Assembly (NCBI RefSeq): GCF_918697925.1
Contig: NZ_CAKKMF010000038.1
Coordinates: forward strand, 1 to 43,585
Direction of reading: 5' to 3'
Length of the DNA stretch: 43,585 nucleotides
DNA from: Arthrobacter sp. Bi26
GTDB taxonomy: Bacteria > Actinomycetota > Actinomycetes > Actinomycetales > Micrococcaceae
The notes below the pieces were generated by a model that was not told the DNA's origin, did no database searches, and was given only the letters and a program-made list of their open reading frames with translations. Below are positions 33,363 through 40,406 of the stretch, piece by piece; within the stretch, counting starts at the first letter, position 1, and every line of letters begins with the position of its first letter. The position numbers were made by a program, and so were the translations under genes.

Positions 33363-34499
33363 TCACTTGCGCCGGAGCGTGAAGGAATCCGAGAAGGTGT
33401 AGCCGTCCGCAGGAACGAACCGGGCGGCAAGTTGATCCACGGTGGCCTTGACGTCCAGGGTCCCAAAGGCCGGTTCCCGGTTCTTGCCGGATGTGCTGGC
33501 GAAATAGCGCATTTCCGGGTCATCGGATCTGACGTTGTAGAGTCCCACGCCGCCAACGCCAACGGTGGCGAACACGGTCCCCGAGCCCTGGACCATAGTG
33601 CCATCGGTATCGGCCAGGCATCCGGAGGTGAAGCTGGCGGGAACGAGTTCCGCGCAGCTTCCGCCCGTGGCCAGCTGATGCGTCCGCTGATAGACGTGGT
33701 CGTGGCCGGACAGGACCAAATCCACGTCCTTTTCGATCAGCATGTTGGTGAAGTCCTGCCCCGCCTGGCAGTCATAGTTGCCGACGCTCAGGCACGGGGT
33801 ATGCATGCCCACCACGGTCCAGGGGATGTTCTGCGATTTGGCCTCGTCGATGGCGTTCGCGGTCCAGCGCCAGCGCTCGCTGCCCCTTGAGTAGTCCAGC
33901 GGCTCCCCGCCCCGGAACTCGATGCCGGGGGAGACAAGAATGAAGCGGACAACGGGATTCTGCTCGGGGACATCGACGCGCCACTGGGTGCCGTATTCGC
34001 CCTGCAGGCCGGGCAGCTTGTTGGGCAGGCACTGGACAAATTTCTCGATGTCGCCGTCATGGCCGTCACTCTCGTGGTTGCCGGTCACCAGCTGGTAGGG
34101 GAATTCGTTGCCGAGGCGGTCAGTGACCATGTCGCAGAACTGCTGTTCGAGCCCGGCTTTGTAGGTGAAGTCACCGAGGGCGAGGTTCAGGTGGGGATCG
34201 AGGCCGGCAACGACGTCGAGCACCTTTTTAGCGCCCGCGCCCACGCCGATGTCCCCCTGGGCGGTGAAGTGCACGGGCTCGCCAGCTGGTGGCGCGGCAG
34301 GCGACGACGGCGGCGGTGCGGACGACGGCGGTGCGGACGACGGCGGTGCGGACGACGGCGGTGCGGACGACGGCGTGCCCGGGCTCGGGCGCGGTGCGGG
34401 TTCCGGCGGGCCGGGCAGGCAGGCCGGAAGCAGCAGGCCCAGGCTCAGCAAGCAAGCGCCGATGCCCGCCTTGCCACGTTTCCCCAGGGACCCGGCCAC
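33363..34499 (-). CDS. Calcineurin-like metallophosphoesterase lipoprotein
   Basis: A 378-residue exported protein: signal peptide with lipobox LLPAC (Cys about 27), a Pro/Ser linker of repeated SSAPP units (about 44-70), then a metallophosphoesterase domain of purple-acid-phosphatase type. Metal motifs are in order: GDIG near residue 83, LALGDFTYKAG, GNHESDG, MHTP and SGHDHVYQR. GTG 34499 is used because GAGGAATC directly precedes it. It converges on the GH16 gene. The likely job is phosphate scavenging from surface or extracellular substrates. Confidence 0.87.
   Translation of the reverse strand: MAGSLGKRGKAGIGACLLSLGLLLPACLPGPPEPAPRPSPGTPSSAPPSSAPPSSAPPSSAPPPSSPAAPPAGEPVHFTAQGDIGVGAGAKKVLDVVAGLDPHLNLALGDFTYKAGLEQQFCDMVTDRLGNEFPYQLVTGNHESDGHDGDIEKFVQCLPNKLPGLQGEYGTQWRVDVPEQNPVVRFILVSPGIEFRGGEPLDYSRGSERWRWTANAIDEAKSQNIPWTVVGMHTPCLSVGNYDCQAGQDFTNMLIEKDVDLVLSGHDHVYQRTHQLATGGSCAELVPASFTSGCLADTDGTMVQGSGTVFATVGVGGVGLYNVRSDDPEMRYFASTSGKNREPAFGTLDVKATVDQLAARFVPADGYTFSDSFTLRRK
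34303..34378 (-). repeat. 15-bp tandem repeat encoding the Ser-Pro linker
   Basis: The unit GACGACGGCGGTGCG repeats at 34321, 34336, 34351 and (partial) 34366, with one variant copy carrying a 3-bp insertion at 34303-34320. On the minus strand it encodes the SSAPP repeats, so copy number changes only alter linker length. Confidence 0.9.
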
Positions 34500-34822
34500 G
34501 ATTCCTCACATCACTTGGTTGATCAGGACTGTGCGAATAGTTCTGCGAAATTCGGTGATTGCCCGGCATTTATAGGCCAGAGTAACCCGGCCGCGGAGCG
34601 AAGGCCAGAGAACGCGTCGGTCCCGGAAAGCGGAATCCGCCGTCGGAAATCCGGAAGTCCCAAGGCAGCGTGCCCGCTGGCGTGTCGCGAGTCGCGTGTC
34701 CCGCATCTAAGGCCGGTCGGACCCTAGCCCGGGGCGGGCTTCCTCGTTAGCATGCAAAGTGGGGAAACCCCTCCCATCACCCCCGGCGGGACAGACCCCG
34801 CCACCGCTCGAAGGAGACCGTT
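34500..34822. other. Gene-free region between phosphoesterase and YceI genes
   Basis: No gene is supported. It contains the divergent promoters of its neighbours. TATAAA on the minus strand (34569-34574) and TTAGCAT (34748-34753) on the plus strand are possible -10 elements; matching -35 elements are unclear. Confidence 0.4.
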
Positions 34823-35374
34823 GTGACTCTGCCCGAAGGTTTGACCCCCGGTGTGTGGACGCTGGACATGTCCCACAGCGAAATCGGCTTCAGCGTCCGC
34901 CATGCGGGCATCAGCAAGGTCCGCGGCCGGTTCAACGAGGCCTCCGCCGAGGCGCGGGTGCGCGAGTCGCTGGCGGACGCCAGCCTGCACGCCACAGTCA
35001 AGACCGCCAGTTTCGATTCGGGGGACGCCAACCGTGATGGCCACGTCCGCGGCCCCGACTTCTTCGATGTCGAGACGTACCCCGACATGACGTTTCGGGC
35101 CACAGGGATCCGGGGCGACGGGGATGACTACGTGCTGACCGGCGAGCTCACCATCCGCGGTGTTACCAAGCTCGTGGAACTCGAAGTCGAGTACACCGGC
35201 GTGGCGGTGGACCCCTTCGGCGCCACCCGGGCCGGATTCAGTGCTGAGGCGGACATCAGCCGGAAGGAATTCGGCCTGACCTGGAATGCCGCCCTCGAAG
35301 CGGGCGGGCTGCTGGTCAGCGACAAGGTCAAGATCAACGTTGAGGCCGCCATGGTCAAGCAGGCCGAGACGTAA
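34823..35374 (+). CDS. YceI-family lipocalin-like protein
   Basis: A 183-residue soluble protein of the YceI family, a lipocalin-like barrel that binds isoprenoid or other amphipathic lipids. Motifs typical of the family: WTLDMSHSEIGFSVRHAGISKVRGRF, SFDSGDANRDGHVRGPDFFDVETYPDMTF and LTIRGVTKLVELEVEYTG. There is no signal peptide, unlike the E. coli protein, so it probably acts in the cytoplasm. GTG 34823 follows AAGGAG at ideal distance. Confidence 0.92.
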   Translation: MTLPEGLTPGVWTLDMSHSEIGFSVRHAGISKVRGRFNEASAEARVRESLADASLHATVKTASFDSGDANRDGHVRGPDFFDVETYPDMTFRATGIRGDGDDYVLTGELTIRGVTKLVELEVEYTGVAVDPFGATRAGFSAEADISRKEFGLTWNAALEAGGLLVSDKVKINVEAAMVKQAET

Positions 35375-35517
35375 GCGCCAAAGAGGCCGGGCGCAACCAG
35401 GAGCCGGGAGATGGAAGCCGGTTGCCAGGTGCCGGACACGGGCCGGGCGCGAAAGTCAGGGATTTTTCCGGGTGAACCACTAATCCGAATGTCACTCCTA
35501 CGGGCGAGAATGAATCC

Positions 35518-35931
35518 ATGAAGACACTCCTGAACATCATCTGGCTGTTCTTTGGCGGCTTGTGGCTGGCCCTTGGATATTTCCTGGCGGGCGTCGTCTG
35601 CTGCGTGCTGGTGGTCACCATTCCGTGGGGGGTCGCCTCGTTCCGCATCGCGTCCTATGCCCTGTGGCCCTTCGGCCGCATGGTGGTGGACAAGCCGGGC
35701 GGAAACGGCGTGTTTGCCCTGCTGGGAAACGTCATCTGGCTGTTGGTGGCAGGCATCTGGATCGCGATCGCGCACGTCGTCACGGCCTTCGCCATGGCCA
35801 TCACGATTGTCGGCATCCCGCTGGCGATCGCGAACCTCAAGCTCATCCCTGTCTCGCTGATGCCGCTCGGCAAACAGATCGTTCCGAGCAATTCGCGCTA
35901 TGTGGTCGCCTACAGCCCCAGCCGACGCTAG
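35518..35931 (+). CDS. yccF: YccF-domain inner membrane protein
   Basis: A 137-residue protein of the YccF family (DUF307), two repeats of a double-helix unit: LNIIWLFFGGLWLALGYFLAG and VIWLLVAGIWIAIAHVVTA, each followed by a (V/I)xIPWG or GIPLAIA segment. The function is unknown. The ATG has GGCGAG about 9 bp upstream. The gene stands alone between YceI and the SRPBCC gene, all in the same direction. Confidence 0.9.
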   Translation: MKTLLNIIWLFFGGLWLALGYFLAGVVCCVLVVTIPWGVASFRIASYALWPFGRMVVDKPGGNGVFALLGNVIWLLVAGIWIAIAHVVTAFAMAITIVGIPLAIANLKLIPVSLMPLGKQIVPSNSRYVVAYSPSRR

Positions 35932-36000
35932 GGCGGCAGCGCAGCCAGGGGGCCGAGGGGCACTTCCCCTGTCAGTCCAAGCAATCCGAGGGAGAAGACC

Positions 36001-36474
36001 ATGAGCGAACCGGCGTCCGGGGACACGGACCTCATGCTTGTCATTGTCCGCGAGTTCAGGGCCCCGATCCGGGGCGTGTGGTCCGCGTTGACGGACCCGG
36101 ACCAGGCTCCGCAGTGGTGGGGTCCGCGCGGCTTCCATGTCCCGCGTGAGAGCGTCGACGCGGACCTCGAAGTCGGCGGCCTGCACCGCGCCTGCATGAT
36201 CCAGGACAGTACCGGGCAGCAATTCTGGTGGAGCGGGGTGCATACGGATGTTGAGCCGCCGCACCTGTTCGTGTTCACCCATGCCTGGGACAGGCCGGAC
36301 GGCACCCGCGGCTTCGAGACCGAGGTGACCATCCGGTTGGAGGAGATCGACGGCGGCACGCAGATGACATTCACCCAGGGTCCGTTTGACTCCGCGGCCA
36401 GCCGCGACCGCCACGGCGAAGGGTGGCGCGAGTCGTTCGACCGGCTGGCGAATCACCTCAGCGTTGCCGCCTGA
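36001..36474 (+). CDS. SRPBCC/AHSA1-domain protein
   Basis: A 157-residue protein of the START-like SRPBCC superfamily (AHSA1 type): IVREFRAPIRGVWSALTDPDQAPQWWGPRGF at the start and EMSF-like tail GWRESFDRLANHL. It has a hydrophobic cavity that usually binds small hydrophobic ligands; the ligand is unknown. GGGAGAAGACC precedes the ATG. It lies 70 bp after yccF and converges with the DUF4031-HD gene. Confidence 0.9.
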   Translation: MSEPASGDTDLMLVIVREFRAPIRGVWSALTDPDQAPQWWGPRGFHVPRESVDADLEVGGLHRACMIQDSTGQQFWWSGVHTDVEPPHLFVFTHAWDRPDGTRGFETEVTIRLEEIDGGTQMTFTQGPFDSAASRDRHGEGWRESFDRLANHLSVAA

Positions 36475-36532
36475 GCCTCACCGGCTGCGGTTGGGCTGCC
36501 GGGTGCCTGCCGGTGGCCCGCCGGTGACACCG

Positions 36533-37402
36533 TCAAGCGAGCTCGCCCTGCAGGTTACGGCGGGCTGGCTCCAGCCACAGACCGCGGGCGCGGTCAGTGT
36601 GGAAGAGCGGATCAAGCTGCAGCAACCGGCGGACGACGGCGGCGCGGCCGGCGGCGAAGTCGGCGTCGCCGATATGCGCGAAGTCTTCCCGAACGGCGGC
36701 GAGGTACCGGGCGTAGGCCTCCGGTTCCCCGCCGAGGACGGAGAGATCGGCGTCGCTGAGCAAGGCGCCGCCGTCGTCCCCGGGCTCCGGACGGTGGTCT
36801 GCCGTCATCAGCACCAGGCGCACCACTTCGTCCACCTCGGCGGCCGGGAGACCGGCATGCCGGAGCCGGTCTTCGGCCAGCCGCGCCGATTCTTCCTCGT
36901 CCTGTCCCGCCACGCCGCGGTAGACGGCGTCGTGGAACCAGGCGGCCAGCACCACGGTCCGGGGCGGATCGGCCGGATCGCACAGCAGGTCCAAGGCCTC
37001 CAGCACCGCCAGCAGATGGGTGCGGCCGTGGTACTTCCGGTGCTCCTCGCCCCAGCGATCCAGCAGGTCCAGGAAGAGGGCGTCGTGGCCCGGCAGCGCC
37101 TGATTCCAGCGGTTCAGGAGCGGGACCCGGAGGGCCTTGCCGCGCCGGCGGGCCGGGATCCGCAGCCCGCTGTCGATCAGTTTGCGGACCAGGACCCGGC
37201 CCTCCACTGGAATGGCACCGGCTGAGACCAGGTCCTTGTACCGGTCCTCGGCGACGTCGTAGTGGTCGCCGTCGAACGCGCGCCCGGAGATGCCGGCAGC
37301 CGCGGCGAACGTGTGCAGCTCCTCGAGCGAGGTGTCCGAAACGAGGTGGGAAAAGTGGGTTCCGTGGGCAGGCCAGAGGGGCGGATCGACGTAGACGGCC
37401 AT
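36533..37402 (-). CDS. DUF4031-HD domain fusion protein
   Basis: A 289-residue protein made of an N-terminal DUF4031 domain (about 1-85, opening AVYVDPPLWPAHGTHFSHL) and a C-terminal HD-superfamily phosphohydrolase domain. The metal-binding residues visible are His125 and His129 region (YHGRTH), the HD pair His157-Asp158 in AAWFHDAVY, the later TADHRP and a final Asp in LSDADLSVLGG. Substrates of neither domain are known; HD proteins often hydrolyse nucleotides. The fusion suggests a common substrate. Confidence 0.82.
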   Translation of the reverse strand: MAVYVDPPLWPAHGTHFSHLVSDTSLEELHTFAAAAGISGRAFDGDHYDVAEDRYKDLVSAGAIPVEGRVLVRKLIDSGLRIPARRRGKALRVPLLNRWNQALPGHDALFLDLLDRWGEEHRKYHGRTHLLAVLEALDLLCDPADPPRTVVLAAWFHDAVYRGVAGQDEEESARLAEDRLRHAGLPAAEVDEVVRLVLMTADHRPEPGDDGGALLSDADLSVLGGEPEAYARYLAAVREDFAHIGDADFAAGRAAVVRRLLQLDPLFHTDRARGLWLEPARRNLQGELA

Positions 37403-37494
37403 GGTGGCATTCTAGCCCCGTCCGCGGGCACGAACTCGGCGCCGGCGCGGGCGGGGACGAGCCCCGGCCGGCGTCGGACGGGCGCGGGCCGGGG

Positions 37495-38832
37495 TCACAC
37501 CGCGACGGCGGGGCGAATGTTCTGGTTGCCGCGGAAAACGTTCCCGGGGTCAAACTCGCGTTTTACTTCTGCCAGCCGGTTGTAGTTTTCGTCGCCGTAG
37601 GCCGCGCGGATCCGGGCTTGTCCTTCGTCGCCGATGAAGTTCAGCCAGACGCCTCCGGTGGCGTAGGGGGATATGTCCCGCCGGAAGCGTTTGACCCATG
37701 CCTTCGCTTCCTGCCCGCCCTGCGGGGTGTCGCCCAGGCCGAACGGGTGGCTCACCCAGCTGGCACTCCGGTTCAGGAGCGGCGTCGCCGATGCTGCAGG
37801 CCCGCTCACCGCCCCGCCCCAATGGGCTATCAGTTGCTGGGAACTTGGCCCGGGGAGGTTCCGCGCCGATTCGATGATGACATCCAAGGCGTCGTCGGAG
37901 AGTTCGTCGTGATAGTCAGCGCTCCAGTAGTTGTACTTGCCCGGCGGGTCGTCGAGGGAGCACTGGAAATCTGCGTAGCCAGTATCCTCCACCAGGTCCA
38001 CAACAGGGCCAAGCTCCCGGTAGGCCTTGGCATGTTCTTTGCCTTCCTCGGCGTCCCCGGCGAAGACATACACGACATACACCGCCATCTTGCCCACCAT
38101 GTTCGGGGGCACGAAGGGTTCCGCCGGCGCAATCCCGTAGATGAGGGTGGCGGACTCTTCGTTGGGGGCCGCGACGGCCAAGTCCCGGTAGCCCCGGCTG
38201 AGTTCCGGCGCCGCGTCCCCCGGCCACATCAGCACTCCGGCATGTACTTTTGGCCCGAGCTGGTGCAGGCCGAAGGTGAACGACGTGGCGACGCCGAAGT
38301 TCCCACCGCCTCCGTGCAGGGCCCAGAACAACTCGGGATTCTCCCGGGCGCTGGCCGTCACGTGCTCACCGGCGGCCGTGACCAGATCCACGGAGACGAG
38401 GTCGTCGCACGCGAAGCCGAAGGCACGCTCGAGCCAGCCTGACCCGCCCCCAAGCGTGAAACCGGCGAGACCTGTCGTGGAGACCCGCCCGCCGGTGAGT
38501 GCCAGGCCATATTCCTGAGTGGCGCGGTCAAACTCGCCGCAGGTGAGCCCTGCACCCACCGTGGCAGTGCGGGCCTCCGGGTCCACCCGGGCGGATTTCA
38601 TCGGACGAACATCGATCACAAGGCCGCCGTCGTTCATCGACACGCCGGCCACGGAATGGCCGCCGGCGCGGACGGCGACATCGAGGCCGTGCGTCCGCGC
38701 ATACGCCAACGCGTCGGCCACCCCTTCCGCGTCGGCACATGGGGCAATGACGGCCGGATGACGGTCGATCATGGCGTTGAAGAGTCGTCGTGTTTCGTCG
38801 TATTCCGGGTGACCCGGCCTGACCCACCTCAT
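37495..38832 (-). CDS. BBE-type FAD-linked oxidase
   Basis: A 445-residue flavoprotein of the berberine bridge enzyme-like group. The FAD-binding PCMH domain carries VRAGGHSVAGVSM, in which His59 should bind the flavin covalently. The second attachment Cys found in plant BBE (in a CPTVG context) is replaced here (RVSTTG), so only mono-covalent attachment is expected. GGGSGWLERAFGFACDDL and a C-terminal NYNRLAEVKREFDPGNVF follow the family. It probably oxidises sugars, alcohols or aromatic substrates using oxygen. ATG 38832 with GGGAGC is preferred to the in-frame 38868 start. Confidence 0.88.
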   Translation of the reverse strand: MRWVRPGHPEYDETRRLFNAMIDRHPAVIAPCADAEGVADALAYARTHGLDVAVRAGGHSVAGVSMNDGGLVIDVRPMKSARVDPEARTATVGAGLTCGEFDRATQEYGLALTGGRVSTTGLAGFTLGGGSGWLERAFGFACDDLVSVDLVTAAGEHVTASARENPELFWALHGGGGNFGVATSFTFGLHQLGPKVHAGVLMWPGDAAPELSRGYRDLAVAAPNEESATLIYGIAPAEPFVPPNMVGKMAVYVVYVFAGDAEEGKEHAKAYRELGPVVDLVEDTGYADFQCSLDDPPGKYNYWSADYHDELSDDALDVIIESARNLPGPSSQQLIAHWGGAVSGPAASATPLLNRSASWVSHPFGLGDTPQGGQEAKAWVKRFRRDISPYATGGVWLNFIGDEGQARIRAAYGDENYNRLAEVKREFDPGNVFRGNQNIRPAVAV

Positions 38833-39055
38833 GGCAGTGCTCCCTCGGTGACCGCGGCTCCGCCCCACTTTCCGAGCTTACGACCGTGCGCCAGCTGTGG
38901 CTACCGCCAGTTGTTTGGCCAGCCGCACCTCGTTGATGACCATGGCATCTCGGACGCTCGGATGCGCGCCGACCGGGCGTCCTGCAGGGGTGTTCTGGCG
39001 GTTAGCCGCGGGCGGGTCAGCCTGCTGGCGGGTTCGAAACGGCGGCGCGGAGCCG

Positions 39056-39120
39056 GTCAGTCGCGGGCGGGTCAGTCGCGGGCGGCGCGGACCGGGTCAG
39101 TCGCGGGCGGCGCGGACCGG
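39056..39120. repeat. 25-bp tandem repeat containing the AhpD-like gene's stop
   Basis: The 25-bp unit GTCAGTCGCGGG... repeats at 39071-39095 and 39096-39120, with a partial copy at 39056-39070. Read on the minus strand it is the last codons (PVRAARD) and stop of the gene, duplicated. The repeats are not part of the protein beyond the first stop. Confidence 0.9.
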
Positions 39121-39588
39121 GTGCTGGCTGACAATCGAGACGCGGTTGAACGCGTTCATCGTGATCGCCAGCCAACTGACGGCGGAAAACTCTTCGGCCG
39201 TCAGGTGCCGTCGGGCCTGTGCGCCTTCGTGGTCGCGGGTTTGGGCGTCAGAGATGGTGGTGATGGCCTCGGCCAGCGTCAGGGCTGCGCGTTCCTTTTC
39301 GGAGAAAAGAGTGGTGTCGCGCCATGCGGAGAGCACGGCCAGGCGCTGGGCCGACTCACCGTTCTTGATGGCATCGCCCACGTGCATGTCAAGGCAGTAG
39401 GCGCAGCCGTTGATCTGCGAAATGCGGACATTGAGCAACTCGATCAGCGTCCCGTCCAGCCCGGCTTCCCCGGCGGCTTCCTTGACTTTCAAGCCCAGCC
39501 CGTTGAGTGCGCGCCAGGCAGCAGGGTGCGCTTTGTCGAGGAATACACTCCGCTGATCGGGATTCTGCGGTGCCGCCGTCTCATTCAT
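39097..39588 (-). CDS. AhpD/carboxymuconolactone decarboxylase-like peroxidase
   Basis: A 163-residue protein of the AhpD-like CMD family. The redox motif INGCAYCLDMHV contains the CxxC pair (Cys62, Cys65) and His69 of the proton relay, as in AhpD-type alkylhydroperoxidases. The rest is all-helical and ends in a repeat-derived ARD tail. ATG 39588 is used; an in-frame GTG at 39597 lies upstream, and no strong ribosome site is visible for either. TGTCACA sequences upstream (39633-39639 and 39653-39659 on the minus strand) recall the -35 of ECF41 sigma-factor promoters, which typically control such genes, but the -10 spacing does not match well. Confidence 0.85.
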   Translation of the reverse strand: MNETAAPQNPDQRSVFLDKAHPAAWRALNGLGLKVKEAAGEAGLDGTLIELLNVRISQINGCAYCLDMHVGDAIKNGESAQRLAVLSAWRDTTLFSEKERAALTLAEAITTISDAQTRDHEGAQARRHLTAEEFSAVSWLAITMNAFNRVSIVSQHPVRAARD

Positions 39589-39851
39589 GGATTCCACAAT
39601 ACCGATGAGCTTGGGTACGGCCGGGAGCGGCGTGTGACAATCCTGTCAAACATGTGACAAGCTTTGGGGGTGGGGGTGTTTGGTTCGGTGGCCGGCTCCT
39701 TGGGGGACCCAGCCACCGGACCGCCCGTTCCGACCTGGCCTTGTCACGGCGGCCAGGCTGCGCCCCGCTGAGCCGCGCCAGGCCGAGCCGAGCCTCGCTG
39801 AACTCCGCCGGGCTGAGCCTCGCCCCTCTGAACTCCGCCAGATCTAACTGG
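39589..39851. other. Gene-free region before the palindrome array
   Basis: No gene is supported. It holds the AhpD-like promoter, then GC-rich sequence with two copies each of GAGCCTCGC (39790, 39815) and CTGAACTCCGCC (39798, 39828). Confidence 0.6.
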
Positions 39852-40217
39852 GGACATGTCCAGCTGTGCGTGCCAGCAGAGGGCATGTCCCGTGGCCACA
39901 TCCAGCAGCGTGGGACATGTCCAGTCGTCGGGCCTAAGAGTGGGCATATGGGGAGTATGCCCACCGGTGCGTGCCAACGGAGGGCATGTCCGGCGGTCGC
40001 TTCTGGCGGCGGGGGGCATGTCCTGCTGTGTGTGCCAGCAGAGGGCATGTCCAGTGGTCGCGCCCAGGTCGAGGGGACACGCCCATCGTTCGCGACCAGG
40101 TCGAGGGGACATGCCCATCGTTCGAGACCAGGTCGAGGGGACATGCCCAGCCCTGGACCCGGGCTGTGGACATATTGGGACTATGTCCAGTCCTTGGGCC
40201 GACAGGAGGGCATGTCC
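39852..40217. repeat. Twelve-unit palindrome array with 19/22-bp linkers
   Basis: Ten uninterrupted palindromic elements match GGRCAYGYCC: 39852, 39881, 39913, 39982, 40014, 40043, 40075, 40107, 40139 and 40208. Two more are split: GGGCATA-N7-TATGCCC at 39942-39962 and GGACATA-N7-TATGTCC at 40168-40188. Linkers between neighbouring elements are always 19 or 22 bp, in the order 19, 22, 19, 19, 22, 19, 22, 22, 22, 19, 19. Linkers at 39862, 39963 and 40024 resemble each other, as do those at 40053, 40085 and 40117. The array lies between the AhpD-like gene and clpB. Confidence 0.88.
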
Positions 40218-40349
40218 CTTCCGGGCCGGGGCCTTCCGGGCCGGAGCGGGCCGAGGAGGGATGCCCGCGGACCGCCCCGGCCCGCGGGCATTCGGCCCCT
40301 AGACAGGCGTTTCGCTCTCGGCAAACATGGAGCCAGCGTCCCTCATGGC

Positions 40350-40376
40350 AAAGTTGAGCGATGTAGACTCAACTTT
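40350..40376 (+). promoter_or_regulatory. HAIR-type HspR operator before clpB
   Basis: A perfect 9-bp inverted repeat, AAAGTTGAG-N9-CTCAACTTT, includes the core TTGAG-N9-CTCAA of the HAIR element bound by the heat-shock repressor HspR (consensus CTTGAGT-N7-ACTCAAG). It lies 30 bp upstream of the clpB start, covering the expected promoter. It implies repression of clpB at normal temperature and release on heat shock. Confidence 0.85.
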
Positions 40377-40406
40377 GACACAGGACCATTCCGGAAGGAG
40401 CCCTCT

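Noticed and set aside
39633..39659. ECF41 sigma-factor promoter before the AhpD-like gene.
   Set aside because: TGTCACA is present twice but the CGT -10 is 13 bp away rather than 16, and no ECF41 gene is in the window.
39581..40173. Long open frames on the minus strand across the palindrome array.
   Set aside because: Repeat period of 29/32 bp is not a multiple of three, so frames rotate from unit to unit; no ribosome site, no conserved domain. Open frames are expected in GC-rich repeats.
39852..40217. Palindrome array as a CRISPR.
   Set aside because: The repeats are only 10 bp, linkers are related to each other and no cas genes are present.
39654..40406. The clpB frame stays open 753 bp upstream, giving a longer protein.
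   Set aside because: ClpB homologues start at [10 protein letters not shown]; a TTG with AAGGAG sits there. The extension is encoded by the palindrome array and the promoter/HAIR region.
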